Shown in pieces: positions 16,244 to 25,109 of a stretch of DNA of 64,000 nt (position 1 is its first letter; each line of letters begins with the position of its first letter). The translations under genes were made by a program, and so were the position numbers. Under the pieces are notes generated by a model that saw only the letters and a list, made by a program, of their open reading frames with translations, ran no database searches and was not told the origin of the DNA. This DNA comes from Planctomycetota bacterium (GTDB lineage: Bacteria; Planctomycetota; UBA1135; GCA-002686595): positions 25,755-89,754 of the forward strand of contig JANQEJ010000345.1 of assembly GCA_028278425.1 (NCBI GenBank), read 5' to 3'.

Positions 16244-19200
16244 TCACTCGACCCGACCCGGCGGCCGAGCGCCGCCGGGCTCGGTCGAGGTCAGGTTGTC
16301 GCCCAGGTCCTGGCGCATCGCGTCGGCGAGCGCCGTCAAGCGCGCCACCACGGCGGGGTGGTCCGCCGCGACGTCGCGCGTCTCGCCGACGTCCGCGCGC
16401 AGGTCGTAGAGCTCCAGCCCGGTCTTGACGTCGTGGTCGTACTTGCCGGGCGTTCCGCCGGCGCCGGGCTCGCGGCCCTTCATCGTGCGGTAGCCGTGCG
16501 GGAAGTGGAGCTTCCAGCGCCCGCTGCGCACCGCTTCGAGGTCGTTCTTGTGGTAGTAGAAGAAGAAGGCCTCGTGCGGCGACACCGCGCCCGGCTCGCC
16601 GGCTAGAAGCGGCCAGACGTCCAGGCCGTCGATCTTCCGCTCGGGCGGCTCGGCGCCTAGCAGACGCACGATCGTCGGCAAGAGGTCGATCGTCATCGCC
16701 GGCTCCGCGCAGATCCGCCCGGCCGGAATGCGGCCCGGCCAGCGCGCGAGGAACGGCACGCGCACTCCGCCTTCGAAGGTGGTGCCCTTCCCCTCGCGCA
16801 GCGGGCCGGAGGAGCCGGCGTGGTCCCCGTAGCTCAGCCAGGGCCCGTTGTCGGACGAGAAGATCACGAGCGTGTCTTCGTCGAGGCCGTTGCGCTCGAG
16901 CGCGTCGAGGATGTTCCCCACCGACGCGTCGATCTCTTCGATCACGTCGCCGTAGAGGCCGGCTTCGCTGCCGCCGCGAAACTCGGCGCCGGCGTGGAGC
17001 GGCACGTGCGGCATCGGATGGGCGACGTAGAGGAAGAACGGCTTCTCCTCCTTCGCCTGGCGCTCGATGAAGTCGACCGCGCGGCGCGCGATCTCGCCGG
17101 TGAGCAGGTTCTGGTCGAGGTTCGTCCCGACGACCCGTTCCCCCTCGATGGTCGGCAGCGGCGGATAGCCCTCGGGCCACTCGGGGTGAAACGGCCACAT
17201 GTCGTTGGAGTACGGCAGCCCGTAGTACTCGTCGAAGCCGTGGCGGGTCGGCAGGAACTCCGCATGGTGGCCGAGGTGCCACTTGCCGAAGACCGCGGTC
17301 GCGTAGCCGCGCGACCTGCAGACCTCGGCGAGCGTCGTCTCGTCCGCGTGGATCCCGTGCTTCGCCTTCGGCCCGAGCGCGCCGGCGATGCCCAGGCGGT
17401 TCGGGTAGCAGCCGGTCAGCAGCGCCGCGCGCGACGCGGAGCACACCGGTTGCGCGACGTAGAAGTCCGTGAAGCGCGCGCCTTCCGCCGCCAGGCGGTC
17501 CAGGTTCGGCGTCGCGAAGCCGCGCGCGCCCTGCACGCCGACGTCGCCGTAGCCCTGGTCGTCCGTGAACACGATGACGACGTTGGGGGCGCGGGCGGGA
17601 CCGACGAAGACCTGGTAGGCGCCGAACGTGCCCTCGGCGTCGGAAAGCTCGATCTCGAAGCGCGCGGGCCCGAGGGGCAGGCGCACGCGGGTGAACGCGA
17701 AGTCGTTGCCGCCGCCCGGCTCGAGGCTCCACGAAGCGTCGCCGCACCGGAGCGTCGCCCGTTGCACGTCCACGTCCGCGAGCGCGCGCACCCGCACGTC
17801 GAACGGACCCTCGCCGACGACCTCGACCTCCCAGTGCCCGATCGAACGCGAGCCCCACGTGCCCCGGCGCCAGTCCTGGCGCGTCAGCACGACCTCAGGT
17901 GCTGCCGGCGCGCCGAGATGGATGCGTGGCGGCGCGAAGTTGTCGCGACGCGTGGCGCACACGTCGTCGAACCAGGCGTCGTAGGCGGCGCGCAGCTCCG
18001 CTGCGACGTCGGGTCGCTCGGCGGCGAGGTTCGTGCGCTCGAGCGGGTCGTTCACCATGTCGTAGAGCTCGAAGTCCGGCTCCACGCTCTCGACCTCGCG
18101 GCCGAAGCCGCTCGCGTTCAGGAGCTTCCAGCGCTGGTTGCGCGCGAGGAAGTGGTGGTAGCGCACCGCCTCGTCGCCGCGGTGGGCCTGGACGACGAGC
18201 GTGCGGTCGGGCCAGTCGACCTCGCGCCCCTCGAGCAGCGGCAGCAGGCTTCGCCCGTCGAGATCGACCCTCGGCGGCGCCACGCCGCACGCCTCGAGGA
18301 TCGTCGGCAGGACGTCGACGTGGGCGGCGACGCGGTCGGAGCTGTTGCCCGCCGCGAGCCGCGCCGGCCAGTGCGCGAGGAAGGGCGAGCGCACGCCGCC
18401 GTCGTACACCTCGCCCTTCTTGCCGCGCATCTCCCCCACGAAGCGCCTTGTGTTCGGCCCGTTGTCGACCAGGAAGAGGACGAGCGTGTTCCCGAGCTCG
18501 CCCATCTCCTCGAGCCCGGCGAAGAGGCGGCCGACGTTCCGATCGACGTTCTCGATCATCGCGAAGATGCGCGCGAGCTTGTCCGCGTCCTCGACGTCGC
18601 CGAGGCGCTCCAGGTACTCGCGGTAGAGCTCCTCAGGCACGTCGTGGAAGGGGCCGTGCGGTGCGTTGGTGGCGACGTAGCCGAAGAAGGGCTCGTCCGC
18701 CTCGCTCCGCGCTCGCATCCACTCGAGCGCGGCGTCGAAGTAGACGTCGGTGCAGTAGCCCTTCGTCGCCACGTCCTTACCGTTGTGGAAGAGCACCGCG
18801 TCGGTGTACTTCCCCTCGGCCCCGAGCGGATCGGACGGCTGCCCGATCCCGCCGCCGCGGTGGACGAGCGCCTCGTCGAAACCCTGGTCGATCGGGCGCA
18901 TCGGGTAGCAGTCGCCGAGGTGCCACTTGCCGAAGATCCCGGTGGCGTAGCCGGCCGCGCCCAACGCTTCGGCGAGCGTGACCTCGTCCGGCTCCATCAT
19001 CGCGCGGCCGATGTACGTGTCGATCGCGCGCGTCCGCTGGCACCAGCGGCCGGTCAAGAGCGCGGCGCGCGTCGGCGCGCAGACCGGGCTGACGTAGAAG
19101 GTCTCCATCCGCGCGCTGCGGGCGGCCATCGCGTCGAGGTTGGGCGTGCGCACCTGCGTGCTGCCCTGGAAACCGAAGTCGCCGTAGCCCTGGTCGTCGG

Positions 19201-19303
19201 TCATCACGATCACGACATTCGGACGATGGGCAACGACGCCGTCTTGCGAACCCTCCGCGAACAAGGTCGCGAGGAGCACAAAGGGGAACGCGGCGGCGCT
19301 CAT
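16244..19303 (-). CDS. Secreted tandem sulfatase: two sulfatase domains in one polypeptide
   Basis: 1019 residues from ATG 19303, chosen because a signal peptide follows (SAAAFPFVLLATLFAEG). Sulfatase domain 1 opens with NVVIVMTDDQGYGD near residue 30 and has its formylglycine-type Cys in CAPTRAALLTGR (Cys75). After a beta linker of about 110 residues, domain 2 opens with NVVIVFTDDQGYGD near residue 575 and has CSASRAALLTG near residue 620. Both carry the paired Asp and the downstream DNGPxxR / DNGPW motifs. Each domain is about 450 residues, a normal sulfatase size, so this is a fusion of two complete enzymes. It probably removes sulfate groups from a sulfated polysaccharide. Domain 1 has CxPxR; domain 2 has the rarer CxAxR. 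Confidence 0.93.
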   Translation of the reverse strand: MSAAAFPFVLLATLFAEGSQDGVVAHRPNVVIVMTDDQGYGDFGFQGSTQVRTPNLDAMAARSARMETFYVSPVCAPTRAALLTGRWCQRTRAIDTYIGRAMMEPDEVTLAEALGAAGYATGIFGKWHLGDCYPMRPIDQGFDEALVHRGGGIGQPSDPLGAEGKYTDAVLFHNGKDVATKGYCTDVYFDAALEWMRARSEADEPFFGYVATNAPHGPFHDVPEELYREYLERLGDVEDADKLARIFAMIENVDRNVGRLFAGLEEMGELGNTLVLFLVDNGPNTRRFVGEMRGKKGEVYDGGVRSPFLAHWPARLAAGNSSDRVAAHVDVLPTILEACGVAPPRVDLDGRSLLPLLEGREVDWPDRTLVVQAHRGDEAVRYHHFLARNQRWKLLNASGFGREVESVEPDFELYDMVNDPLERTNLAAERPDVAAELRAAYDAWFDDVCATRRDNFAPPRIHLGAPAAPEVVLTRQDWRRGTWGSRSIGHWEVEVVGEGPFDVRVRALADVDVQRATLRCGDASWSLEPGGGNDFAFTRVRLPLGPARFEIELSDAEGTFGAYQVFVGPARAPNVVIVFTDDQGYGDVGVQGARGFATPNLDRLAAEGARFTDFYVAQPVCSASRAALLTGCYPNRLGIAGALGPKAKHGIHADETTLAEVCRSRGYATAVFGKWHLGHHAEFLPTRHGFDEYYGLPYSNDMWPFHPEWPEGYPPLPTIEGERVVGTNLDQNLLTGEIARRAVDFIERQAKEEKPFFLYVAHPMPHVPLHAGAEFRGGSEAGLYGDVIEEIDASVGNILDALERNGLDEDTLVIFSSDNGPWLSYGDHAGSSGPLREGKGTTFEGGVRVPFLARWPGRIPAGRICAEPAMTIDLLPTIVRLLGAEPPERKIDGLDVWPLLAGEPGAVSPHEAFFFYYHKNDLEAVRSGRWKLHFPHGYRTMKGREPGAGGTPGKYDHDVKTGLELYDLRADVGETRDVAADHPAVVARLTALADAMRQDLGDNLTSTEPGGARPPGRVE

Positions 19304-19322
19304 GGAGTCCCTTGTACCATCC
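19304..19322 (-). repeat. Upstream repeat, copy 1 (promoter-start cassette)
   Basis: The 19-bp minus-strand sequence GGATGGTACAAGGGACTCC abuts the ATG of the tandem sulfatase. It differs by one base from copies at 19932-19950 and 23638-23656. TACAAG ends 7 nt before the ATG and could act as a -10 element. The similarity continues into the first codons of all three. Confidence 0.75.
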
Positions 19323-19420
19323 AGGAGTCGGCGGGCTCCTGCGGGTCTCCAGTGACGTGGTCGCGAGCTGGAGGGGAGCCCATCGACCAGACCTGGGTTG
19401 AGCGCGCCGCAGCGCCGAAC

Positions 19421-19426
19421 TACCGT
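19421..19426 (+). promoter_or_regulatory. Leaderless-type -10 element TACCGT
   Basis: TACCGT ends 6 nt (AGGTAG) before ATG 19433, the same spacing as in six other genes of the window. It supports this small membrane-protein gene being real. Confidence 0.5.
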
Positions 19427-19432
19427 AGGTAG

Positions 19433-19870
19433 ATGCGCACGGCCCTTGCCTTCCTCTGTGCGATCCTCACGCCACCGGCGTTGGCCGTGATCGTCATCGG
19501 CGCCTGGCAGCGGACGACCGACGCGTCGGAGTGGTTCACGCTCGCCCTCGCCTCGGCGTTGTTCGGGTTGCCCACGTCCGGCGCGGCGACGGTTGCGTTC
19601 GGCTGGCCGATCCTGGTCTGGATCCGGAGCCGGCGACCGCCGACGTTCGCTCTCACCGCCGGCGTCGCGGCGGCGATCGGCGCGCTGGTCCTCCCTGCCT
19701 TCGCGCTGGCCTTGCACGCGAGCCTCGCCGACGCCTTTGGCGGGAGCAAGGAGTTCGGGGCGGGGAGCCTCGCGCGGCTCGCCCCCTTCGGCACCCTTGC
19801 CGGCGCGGCGGCCGGCGCGGCGTTCTGGTTCACCGGCGGGTCGCGGTGGGCCTCGTCGCCGCCGGGTTAG
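19433..19870 (+). CDS. Small integral membrane protein, function unknown
   Basis: 145 residues with four predicted membrane segments: about 4-24 (FLCAILTPPALAVIVIG), 35-58, 68-92 (TAGVAAAIGALVLPAFALAL) and 115-132 (TLAGAAAGAAFWF). Basic residues in the loop WIRSRRPP suggest an inside loop between helices 2 and 3. I do not recognise the family. It stands alone between the sulfatase and the anchored surface protein genes. Confidence 0.6.
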   Translation: MRTALAFLCAILTPPALAVIVIGAWQRTTDASEWFTLALASALFGLPTSGAATVAFGWPILVWIRSRRPPTFALTAGVAAAIGALVLPAFALALHASLADAFGGSKEFGAGSLARLAPFGTLAGAAAGAAFWFTGGSRWASSPPG

Positions 19871-19950
19871 GCGGCAGGTCGATCGCAGCCGCCGGGCCGA
19901 GGACCGCGAACGTGAGCGCGGCGGCACTCCTGGAGCCCCTTGTACCATCC
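19871..19950 (-). pseudogene. Decapitated remnant of a promoter and signal-peptide start
   Basis: Minus-strand bases 19950-19932 read GGATGGTACAAGGGGCTCC, identical to the sequence before the amidohydrolase ATG. They are followed by AGGAGTGCCGCCGCGCTC where the two intact genes have ATGAGC(G/A)CCGCCGCG. The start codon has become AGG. The codons after it still read like a signal peptide (SAAALTFAVLGPAAA), but the frame then runs antisense into the membrane-protein gene. This looks like a broken third copy left by duplication. Confidence 0.55.
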
Positions 19951-20006
19951 GGGAGCCGGGCTCGGATCAGTTGCTCAGCGCCGAGGGCGGATAACGTCGC
20001 CCACGC

Positions 20007-22112
20007 TCAGAATTGCTCTCCTGTACTTACGCGCGCAACAAGTTGCCCTCCGGGACGAAGCTCAACGGTGGCCGTCCCGAGTGGAGGGAGCCCCGGTAGG
20101 GGCGGCACATGCACCGTGCATCGTCCGACTCCACGAATCAGGAGAGTGCCCCGCGGATGCTCGTTGATCGGTGCTCGCCAGCTCGTAGTGTGCTGAAGTA
20201 GCTGCCCTTCCTTATTCAGGGTGCGTACCTTGCTAAGCCAATCCGAGCTGAAGGGGACTTCCTGACCCAGGTGCTCGACGACCAGACGAACCGCAGTTAC
20301 AGGCTCAAGCTGAACGACTACCTCGTCTTGTCCGGGCTGAACCACGACTCCGGTCTCGACCGATTCGTAGCCTTCCGCGTGGATTCGTAGAACGATCAGG
20401 CACGACGGAAGATCGAGGGGGAACGGGTTCGCTGTAGGGTGCTCCGGCCAGAGGACGCGAGTCGTATCTTGGAGGGAGTCCCTGGCCTGTTTGTCCGAGA
20501 ACCACTCCCACTCGACTCTGACGGTGTCCGCGGCGATTCTCCTGCCCGTGACCGAGTCCAAAACGTAGATTCTCCGCGGCCTGCGCTCAGGGAGATCAAT
20601 GGCAACGTCGTTCGTCCCCGGCACAAGTTCAACGGCTACGGCCGTTCTCGCGGGGACAATGTCAAGCCGATAACGTCCCGGGTGCACGGCGACCGGCCCC
20701 CAACTGATATCCTCCCGTCCTACCCTGCGGCTTGCGTCGAGCCGTACGGTGTCCCTTCCCGCTGGATCTAGCGAAGAAAGCTCCAGGGAACCAACCCACC
20801 AAGCGGCAGCCCCCCCGGCTTGGCGGATCACGCCTTGGACCAAAGCCGCCTTCTCCAACTCCGCAGGGCTTCGGACCAACAACGTGACCCGTTCGAGTGA
20901 CCCCGCGGCAAGCTCGACGTCCTCCATGTTCGCAAGAATGGTCGCCGCCCCCAAGCGACCGCGCTCGAGCGATATTCCGTACTTCCCGCTAGGCAGGTGC
21001 TCGAAGAAGACCGGCGTCTCTCGAGCGGCCTTCTCCGCAACCGGCACGTTGGGATCGATCCTCCTCGAGTAAACGCGGACGAGCGTAGACGCGTCACGTT
21101 CGGCGAGGGCGTGTTCCCCTTCGATCGTCACCTCTAATCGCGCAGCAGGGCGCAAGCGGACCGTCGGTACGTTTCCCTCTGGCGTGGCCTCCTCCTGCAA
21201 CGGCGACCACCTCTCCCAGGCATAACCGGGCGCGGTTAGCCAGTAGGTGCCGGTGACGTCGATCAAGTCGAGAACGATCGGCGACGTGCCATCGACAAGT
21301 AGAAGTTCTCGCCTTGGCGAAGGCGGAGGAGCGAGACAGATCCGCTGGAATCTCTCCTTCGGCCCGAGCATGCGCTGGAGCAGAGGACGCCTGCGCACGC
21401 CGTCCGCATCGAACTGGCGGCGAAAGCCAACTTCACCCAGGGCAAAGTCCACTTCGTTGGCCAGGAACTCGGAGTAACGCACTTCGATTCCGGACAGATG
21501 GCGATCGGTAGATCCATCCAGAACTTCGATCAGGAAACCCCGGCTCCAGAGGGCATCGACAACAGGTTCAACCTCGGACGCCCCCTGAGGACATCGCTGA
21601 AGGGGCAGCGCCGTTCGGCCATCGAGGACAACCCTCGCGACGCAGAGAACGTGCTCGAAAGCACGGTCGGTGCTTGGCGCCATCGAATCGAGGCTCCACT
21701 CACCATCGACGATCGCAACCACTGCGCGAGAATAGTCGTGGTGCCCTACGAGAAACTCGATCTGCCCGGAGCCCGTAAAGTAGTCTAGATCCTCCCTGGT
21801 GTTTCCTACCCGAACTCTCCCAACCCGACCCGCGGGCGCGTCTCCTCGGCCTTCAGTGCTGGTCTTCTCCTCGCGCCGGACAGGATTCGCCACGGCGGGC
21901 TGCGAGTCCAAACGGACGGAGGTGACGGAAGCACCGTCAAGGCTCTCTTCGGGAGATGGGCGCGCAAAGAAACCGCGGCCCTTCGGTTCGTTCGCCCTGC
22001 CGTTCCTCCCGGCCAGAAGGAGCGCGATGAGCACGCAAGAAGCGAACGTGACACCCAACAGTGCCGCGATTCGCGCTACATGATTTGGGCTCATCCTAAC
22101 GTCTGTAGGCAT
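20007..22112 (-). CDS. Membrane-anchored extracytoplasmic beta-domain protein
   Basis: 701 residues from ATG 22112; an in-frame ATG at 22094 is an alternative start. One transmembrane helix at about 14-34 (IAALLGVTFASCVLIALLLAG) is followed by a charged linker and about 620 residues of beta-rich extracytoplasmic sequence. Segments such as VRLRPAARLEVTIEG and FLIEVLDGSTDRHLSGIEV resemble carboxypeptidase-regulatory/Ig-like folds. The architecture parallels the C-terminal part of the sigma fusion at 28489-31002, but no sigma domain is attached. Base composition is visibly less GC-rich than in the flanking genes. It follows the amidohydrolase on the same strand after 145 bp. Confidence 0.65.
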   Translation of the reverse strand: MPTDVRMSPNHVARIAALLGVTFASCVLIALLLAGRNGRANEPKGRGFFARPSPEESLDGASVTSVRLDSQPAVANPVRREEKTSTEGRGDAPAGRVGRVRVGNTREDLDYFTGSGQIEFLVGHHDYSRAVVAIVDGEWSLDSMAPSTDRAFEHVLCVARVVLDGRTALPLQRCPQGASEVEPVVDALWSRGFLIEVLDGSTDRHLSGIEVRYSEFLANEVDFALGEVGFRRQFDADGVRRRPLLQRMLGPKERFQRICLAPPPSPRRELLLVDGTSPIVLDLIDVTGTYWLTAPGYAWERWSPLQEEATPEGNVPTVRLRPAARLEVTIEGEHALAERDASTLVRVYSRRIDPNVPVAEKAARETPVFFEHLPSGKYGISLERGRLGAATILANMEDVELAAGSLERVTLLVRSPAELEKAALVQGVIRQAGGAAAWWVGSLELSSLDPAGRDTVRLDASRRVGREDISWGPVAVHPGRYRLDIVPARTAVAVELVPGTNDVAIDLPERRPRRIYVLDSVTGRRIAADTVRVEWEWFSDKQARDSLQDTTRVLWPEHPTANPFPLDLPSCLIVLRIHAEGYESVETGVVVQPGQDEVVVQLEPVTAVRLVVEHLGQEVPFSSDWLSKVRTLNKEGQLLQHTTSWRAPINEHPRGTLLIRGVGRCTVHVPPLPGLPPLGTATVELRPGGQLVARVSTGEQF

Positions 22113-22257
22113 CCTTGGTGGGGCGCACCCTGGAGCCCAGAGTAGCGCCGGTAAAGGCTAGAACACGGTTGCGGGCGCTCAGAGCACAAAGGAACCTCCA
22201 GCGTCAACATTCTCTGCTAGCTCGTCCTTGTAGCCCCGTTGCGTATGCCCTTGAGGA

Positions 22258-23637
22258 TCAGCGGTCGCGCGGCATCCACTCTTCGTCCTCCTCCGGCCCG
22301 GCCGGCCCGAGCTTGCCCTTCACGGATCCGAGCAACGCCGGCGCGGCGTAGAGCTTTCCCGCCTTGACGACCATCCGCACGTCGCGCGTCGCGCGGATGT
22401 CCGCGAGCGGATCCCCCCGGATGACGACGAGGTCCGCCAGCTTGCCCGCTTCGATCGTTCCGAGCTGATCGCCGACCCCGAGCGCGCGCGCGCCGTTGAT
22501 CGTCGCGATCCGTAGCGTGTCGGCCGGCGGGATGCCGGCCAGGACGAAGGCGTGCAGCTCGCGGTGTACGGCGAAGCCCGAGACGTACTCGCCCCAGCTC
22601 GGGTGGTCCGTTCCCAGCGTGATCAGGTGTCCGCCGCCGGCGTCGTAGAAGGCCTTGATGGTCTTACGCTTGACGTGGTAGATGCGCTCGAACTGCTCGT
22701 TGACGGGGCGTTTGCCGCGCTTGGCGACGAGCTCCTGGACGTAGGGCGTGAAGTACGCGCGCTCGTCGGCGAAGTCGCCGAAGACCTGCTCCTCGCGCTC
22801 GCCGAAGTAGCCGTAGGCGGTCAACGTCGCGTCGAAGTACACGCCGTGGTCGATGAAGAGCTTCGCGATGCGTGCGAACTCCGGCGTGTCCGGGTCGAGC
22901 TTCTCGAGCGACTCGTAGGACGAGACGTCCGCGGGCATCGCGTCGCCGCCGAGGAAGTGCTCGACGCGGTCGATGCCCATCGCGATGGCGTCGCGGGGGT
23001 TGACCGAGCCGTTCCAGCCGGAGCCCAGGTGTCCGGTCACCGTGAGACCGTGCAGGTGCGCGCGCTCGATCAGGACCGGAAGCAGCGTCGGGCCAAGCCC
23101 CTTCGCCTTGAAGCCGCGCACTCCGAGCTCCGCCCAATGATCGACCTCCGCGCGCACCTCGCTAGCCGTCGTGCTGCGCCGCCAGCCGCGGCGCCACCGG
23201 CCGAAGTACGGCCCCGAGTTGTAGATCCGCGGCCCGATCGCCTCGTCGCGGTCGATGCGCATGCGCAGCTCGCGCATCTCCTCGGGATCCACTTCGCCGG
23301 CGGGAAACGTCGAGGTGACGCCGTTGCCGAGGAAGAGCCGCGGGTAGACCTCGGTGTCGTCGACGCGTCCCGCGCCGAACAGGTCGATCGCGTAGTGAGC
23401 GTGGAGATCGAAGAAACCGGGCACGATCGTCAGGTCGTCGTCGAGCTCGAGCAAGTGGCCGCCTTCGACCTCGCCCACCCCTACCGTGAGGATCTTCCCA
23501 CCGCGGATCACGATCCCTTCGTTCTCGACGAGCTCGTCCCCGAGCCCGTCGAACAGGCGACCACCGCGGACGACGAAGTCGTAGTCCTGCGGGGAGAAGG
23601 TCGCGACGAGTCCCAGAACGAACGCGGCGGTGCTCAT
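22258..23637 (-). CDS. Secreted amidohydrolase (metal-dependent, imidazolonepropionase/dihydroorotase-like)
   Basis: 459 residues from ATG 23637, with a signal peptide (TAAFVLGLVATFSPQ). The amidohydrolase-superfamily layout is clear: a beta-sandwich start (YDFVVRGGRLFDGLGDELVENEGIVIRGGKIL), the metal-binding HxH (His79, His81) in GFFDLHAHY, a possible bridging Lys in RGFKAKGLG, a His in TVTGHLGSGW, the late Asp in TLGTDHPSWGE, and the terminal AGKLADLVVIRGDPLADI strand. It should hydrolyse an amide, ester or cyclic substrate outside the cytoplasm. The start and promoter match the repeat also found before the sulfatase. Confidence 0.88.
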   Translation of the reverse strand: MSTAAFVLGLVATFSPQDYDFVVRGGRLFDGLGDELVENEGIVIRGGKILTVGVGEVEGGHLLELDDDLTIVPGFFDLHAHYAIDLFGAGRVDDTEVYPRLFLGNGVTSTFPAGEVDPEEMRELRMRIDRDEAIGPRIYNSGPYFGRWRRGWRRSTTASEVRAEVDHWAELGVRGFKAKGLGPTLLPVLIERAHLHGLTVTGHLGSGWNGSVNPRDAIAMGIDRVEHFLGGDAMPADVSSYESLEKLDPDTPEFARIAKLFIDHGVYFDATLTAYGYFGEREEQVFGDFADERAYFTPYVQELVAKRGKRPVNEQFERIYHVKRKTIKAFYDAGGGHLITLGTDHPSWGEYVSGFAVHRELHAFVLAGIPPADTLRIATINGARALGVGDQLGTIEAGKLADLVVIRGDPLADIRATRDVRMVVKAGKLYAAPALLGSVKGKLGPAGPEEDEEWMPRDR

Positions 23638-23656
23638 GGAGCCCCTTGTACCATCC
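23638..23656 (-). repeat. Upstream repeat, copy 3 (promoter-start cassette)
   Basis: GGATGGTACAAGGGGCTCC on the minus strand abuts the amidohydrolase ATG. Identical to the copy at 19932-19950 and one base different from 19304-19322. The following codons (ATGAGCACCGCCGCG) are nearly the same as in the sulfatase gene. Confidence 0.75.
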
Positions 23657-23852
23657 GCGACCGGCGGCCCGGTCACACGGCTCTCGACCATGTCCGGCCG
23701 TCGGGAATCAAAGCGACCCCAAGGCACTCCGCAGTCCTCCACGAGAACCGCCCGACGTAGACGGGGCTCGACAACGCGATCGACTTTTTGGACAGTGCGT
23801 TGCCGGCACTAGCGACGTAAGCGATAGAGCACATCTCCCGGGAGGTCCGAAC

Positions 23853-25109
23853 GTGGAACGTCCACTGACCGTGACTAGCCAGATTGCCTACTGCGGGCTG
23901 CCCTTACGACTTGACTCGTACCGGGGATGTCAGTTCGGGTGTCGGTATTGCTTCGCGCGGACGCGCGGCGGCGAGTTCCAGGGTGAGGGCCCCATTCAAG
24001 GCGCCTCACACAACTCGCTGGAGAACATCTTCCGCCGTGCAGAACGATCGGAACCTGACAAGCAATCCATGCTCGGTCAATTCCTGCGTCGTCGCACACC
24101 ATTGCACTTCGGGGGCATGAGTGATCCGTTCCAGCCGATCGAAAAGAAGCAACGGGTCACGCTGGCGATGATGGAATCGCTAGCAGCGCGAAACTATCCA
24201 ACCGTGATCAGTACTCGCGGGACGATGATCGCCGATCCGGAGTATCTTCGGCTGCTTGCCGGGCACACCGTCGTTCAGGTCTCTCTGAGCACGACGCATG
24301 ACGACCTGGCAAGGGTGGTTGAGCCCAACTCGCCGCGACCAAGCGAGATGATCCACCTGATCAACACACTTTCGACGGCGGGAGTCAAGGTCACGTGCCG
24401 GTGGCAGCCTTACATCCCCGGTCTGTCGGAGGCACCTCAAGAGTTCATCGCAAGGGTGGCGGAAGCGGGAGCGACGCATGTCGGTTTGGAGCACCTGAAG
24501 GTGCCGCTCGAAGGCAGCCCGCGGTGGCAAGCGCTCACACGTGGCTTGAAGCGCGATCTGCGACGCGAGTGGGTGCTCGAAGGTGGTCGCCGCGACGGGC
24601 GCGAGTACGTTCTTCCCGCCGAGAAGAAGCTCCCAACAATCCTCGCGGCCCGGTCCGCAGCCGCACGATGTCGAGTGACATTCGGAGCAGCCGACAATGA
24701 CTTTCAGTTCCTATCCGACACCGATTGCTGCTGCAGCGGTGTCGATCAGTTCGATGGATTCGACGGCTGGTTCAAACATCAGATTGGGTACGCCGTTCGG
24801 CGCTCCAGAGGGAAGCAGATCACCTATGGCGCCATCTCGCGCGAATGGCGACCGAAGGGATCGATTGACCGGTTCCTAAACTCCAAGTCCCGCTTGGGCA
24901 CTCGCTTCGGCTCCGAAGGCGACTTGAAGGATCATGTGCGTCGGAGATGGAACAACCCCAACTCACCGGACAGCCCGGCGACCTTCCATGGCGTCTCGCC
25001 CACGGGCAGGTTCACCAGAGGAGGATATCGAGTCTACGAGTGGGCGTCTGAGGCGGTTGACTGCGACTCGGGACACGTCACTTTCGGCTCGCGCCCTTCA
25101 GGTTCTTGA
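23853..25109 (+). CDS. Radical SAM enzyme of the SPL / Rv2578c-like type
   Basis: 418 residues from GTG 23853, chosen because GGGAGG lies 7 nt upstream and the homologous part starts there. The 4Fe-4S SAM motif is CQFGCRYCFAR (Cys26, Cys30, Cys33). HFGGMSDPFQPIE and TVVQVSLSTTHDDLARVVEPNSPRP are typical of spore-photoproduct-lyase-like radical SAM proteins. A second Cys cluster (DTDCCCSG) sits about two thirds along. The tail (GRFTRGGYRVYEWA) may bind nucleic acid. The substrate is unknown; repair or modification of nucleic acid is a reasonable guess. Its 3' end overlaps the convergent methyltransferase-like gene by 32 bp. Composition is less GC-rich than the core genes. Confidence 0.8.
   Translation: MERPLTVTSQIAYCGLPLRLDSYRGCQFGCRYCFARTRGGEFQGEGPIQGASHNSLENIFRRAERSEPDKQSMLGQFLRRRTPLHFGGMSDPFQPIEKKQRVTLAMMESLAARNYPTVISTRGTMIADPEYLRLLAGHTVVQVSLSTTHDDLARVVEPNSPRPSEMIHLINTLSTAGVKVTCRWQPYIPGLSEAPQEFIARVAEAGATHVGLEHLKVPLEGSPRWQALTRGLKRDLRREWVLEGGRRDGREYVLPAEKKLPTILAARSAAARCRVTFGAADNDFQFLSDTDCCCSGVDQFDGFDGWFKHQIGYAVRRSRGKQITYGAISREWRPKGSIDRFLNSKSRLGTRFGSEGDLKDHVRRRWNNPNSPDSPATFHGVSPTGRFTRGGYRVYEWASEAVDCDSGHVTFGSRPSGS

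Noticed and set aside
9495..19432. Very long open frames opposite or overlapping real genes (for example 10091-12394 and 16820-19432)
   Set aside because: Their products are Arg/Ala/Gly/Pro-rich without domains, and they mirror real genes in another frame. High GC removes stop codons by chance.
23638..23852. Extending the radical SAM gene upstream to 23646
   Set aside because: The extra 69 residues are Pro/Arg-rich and unconserved in character. GTG 23853 has a strong GGGAGG at good spacing.
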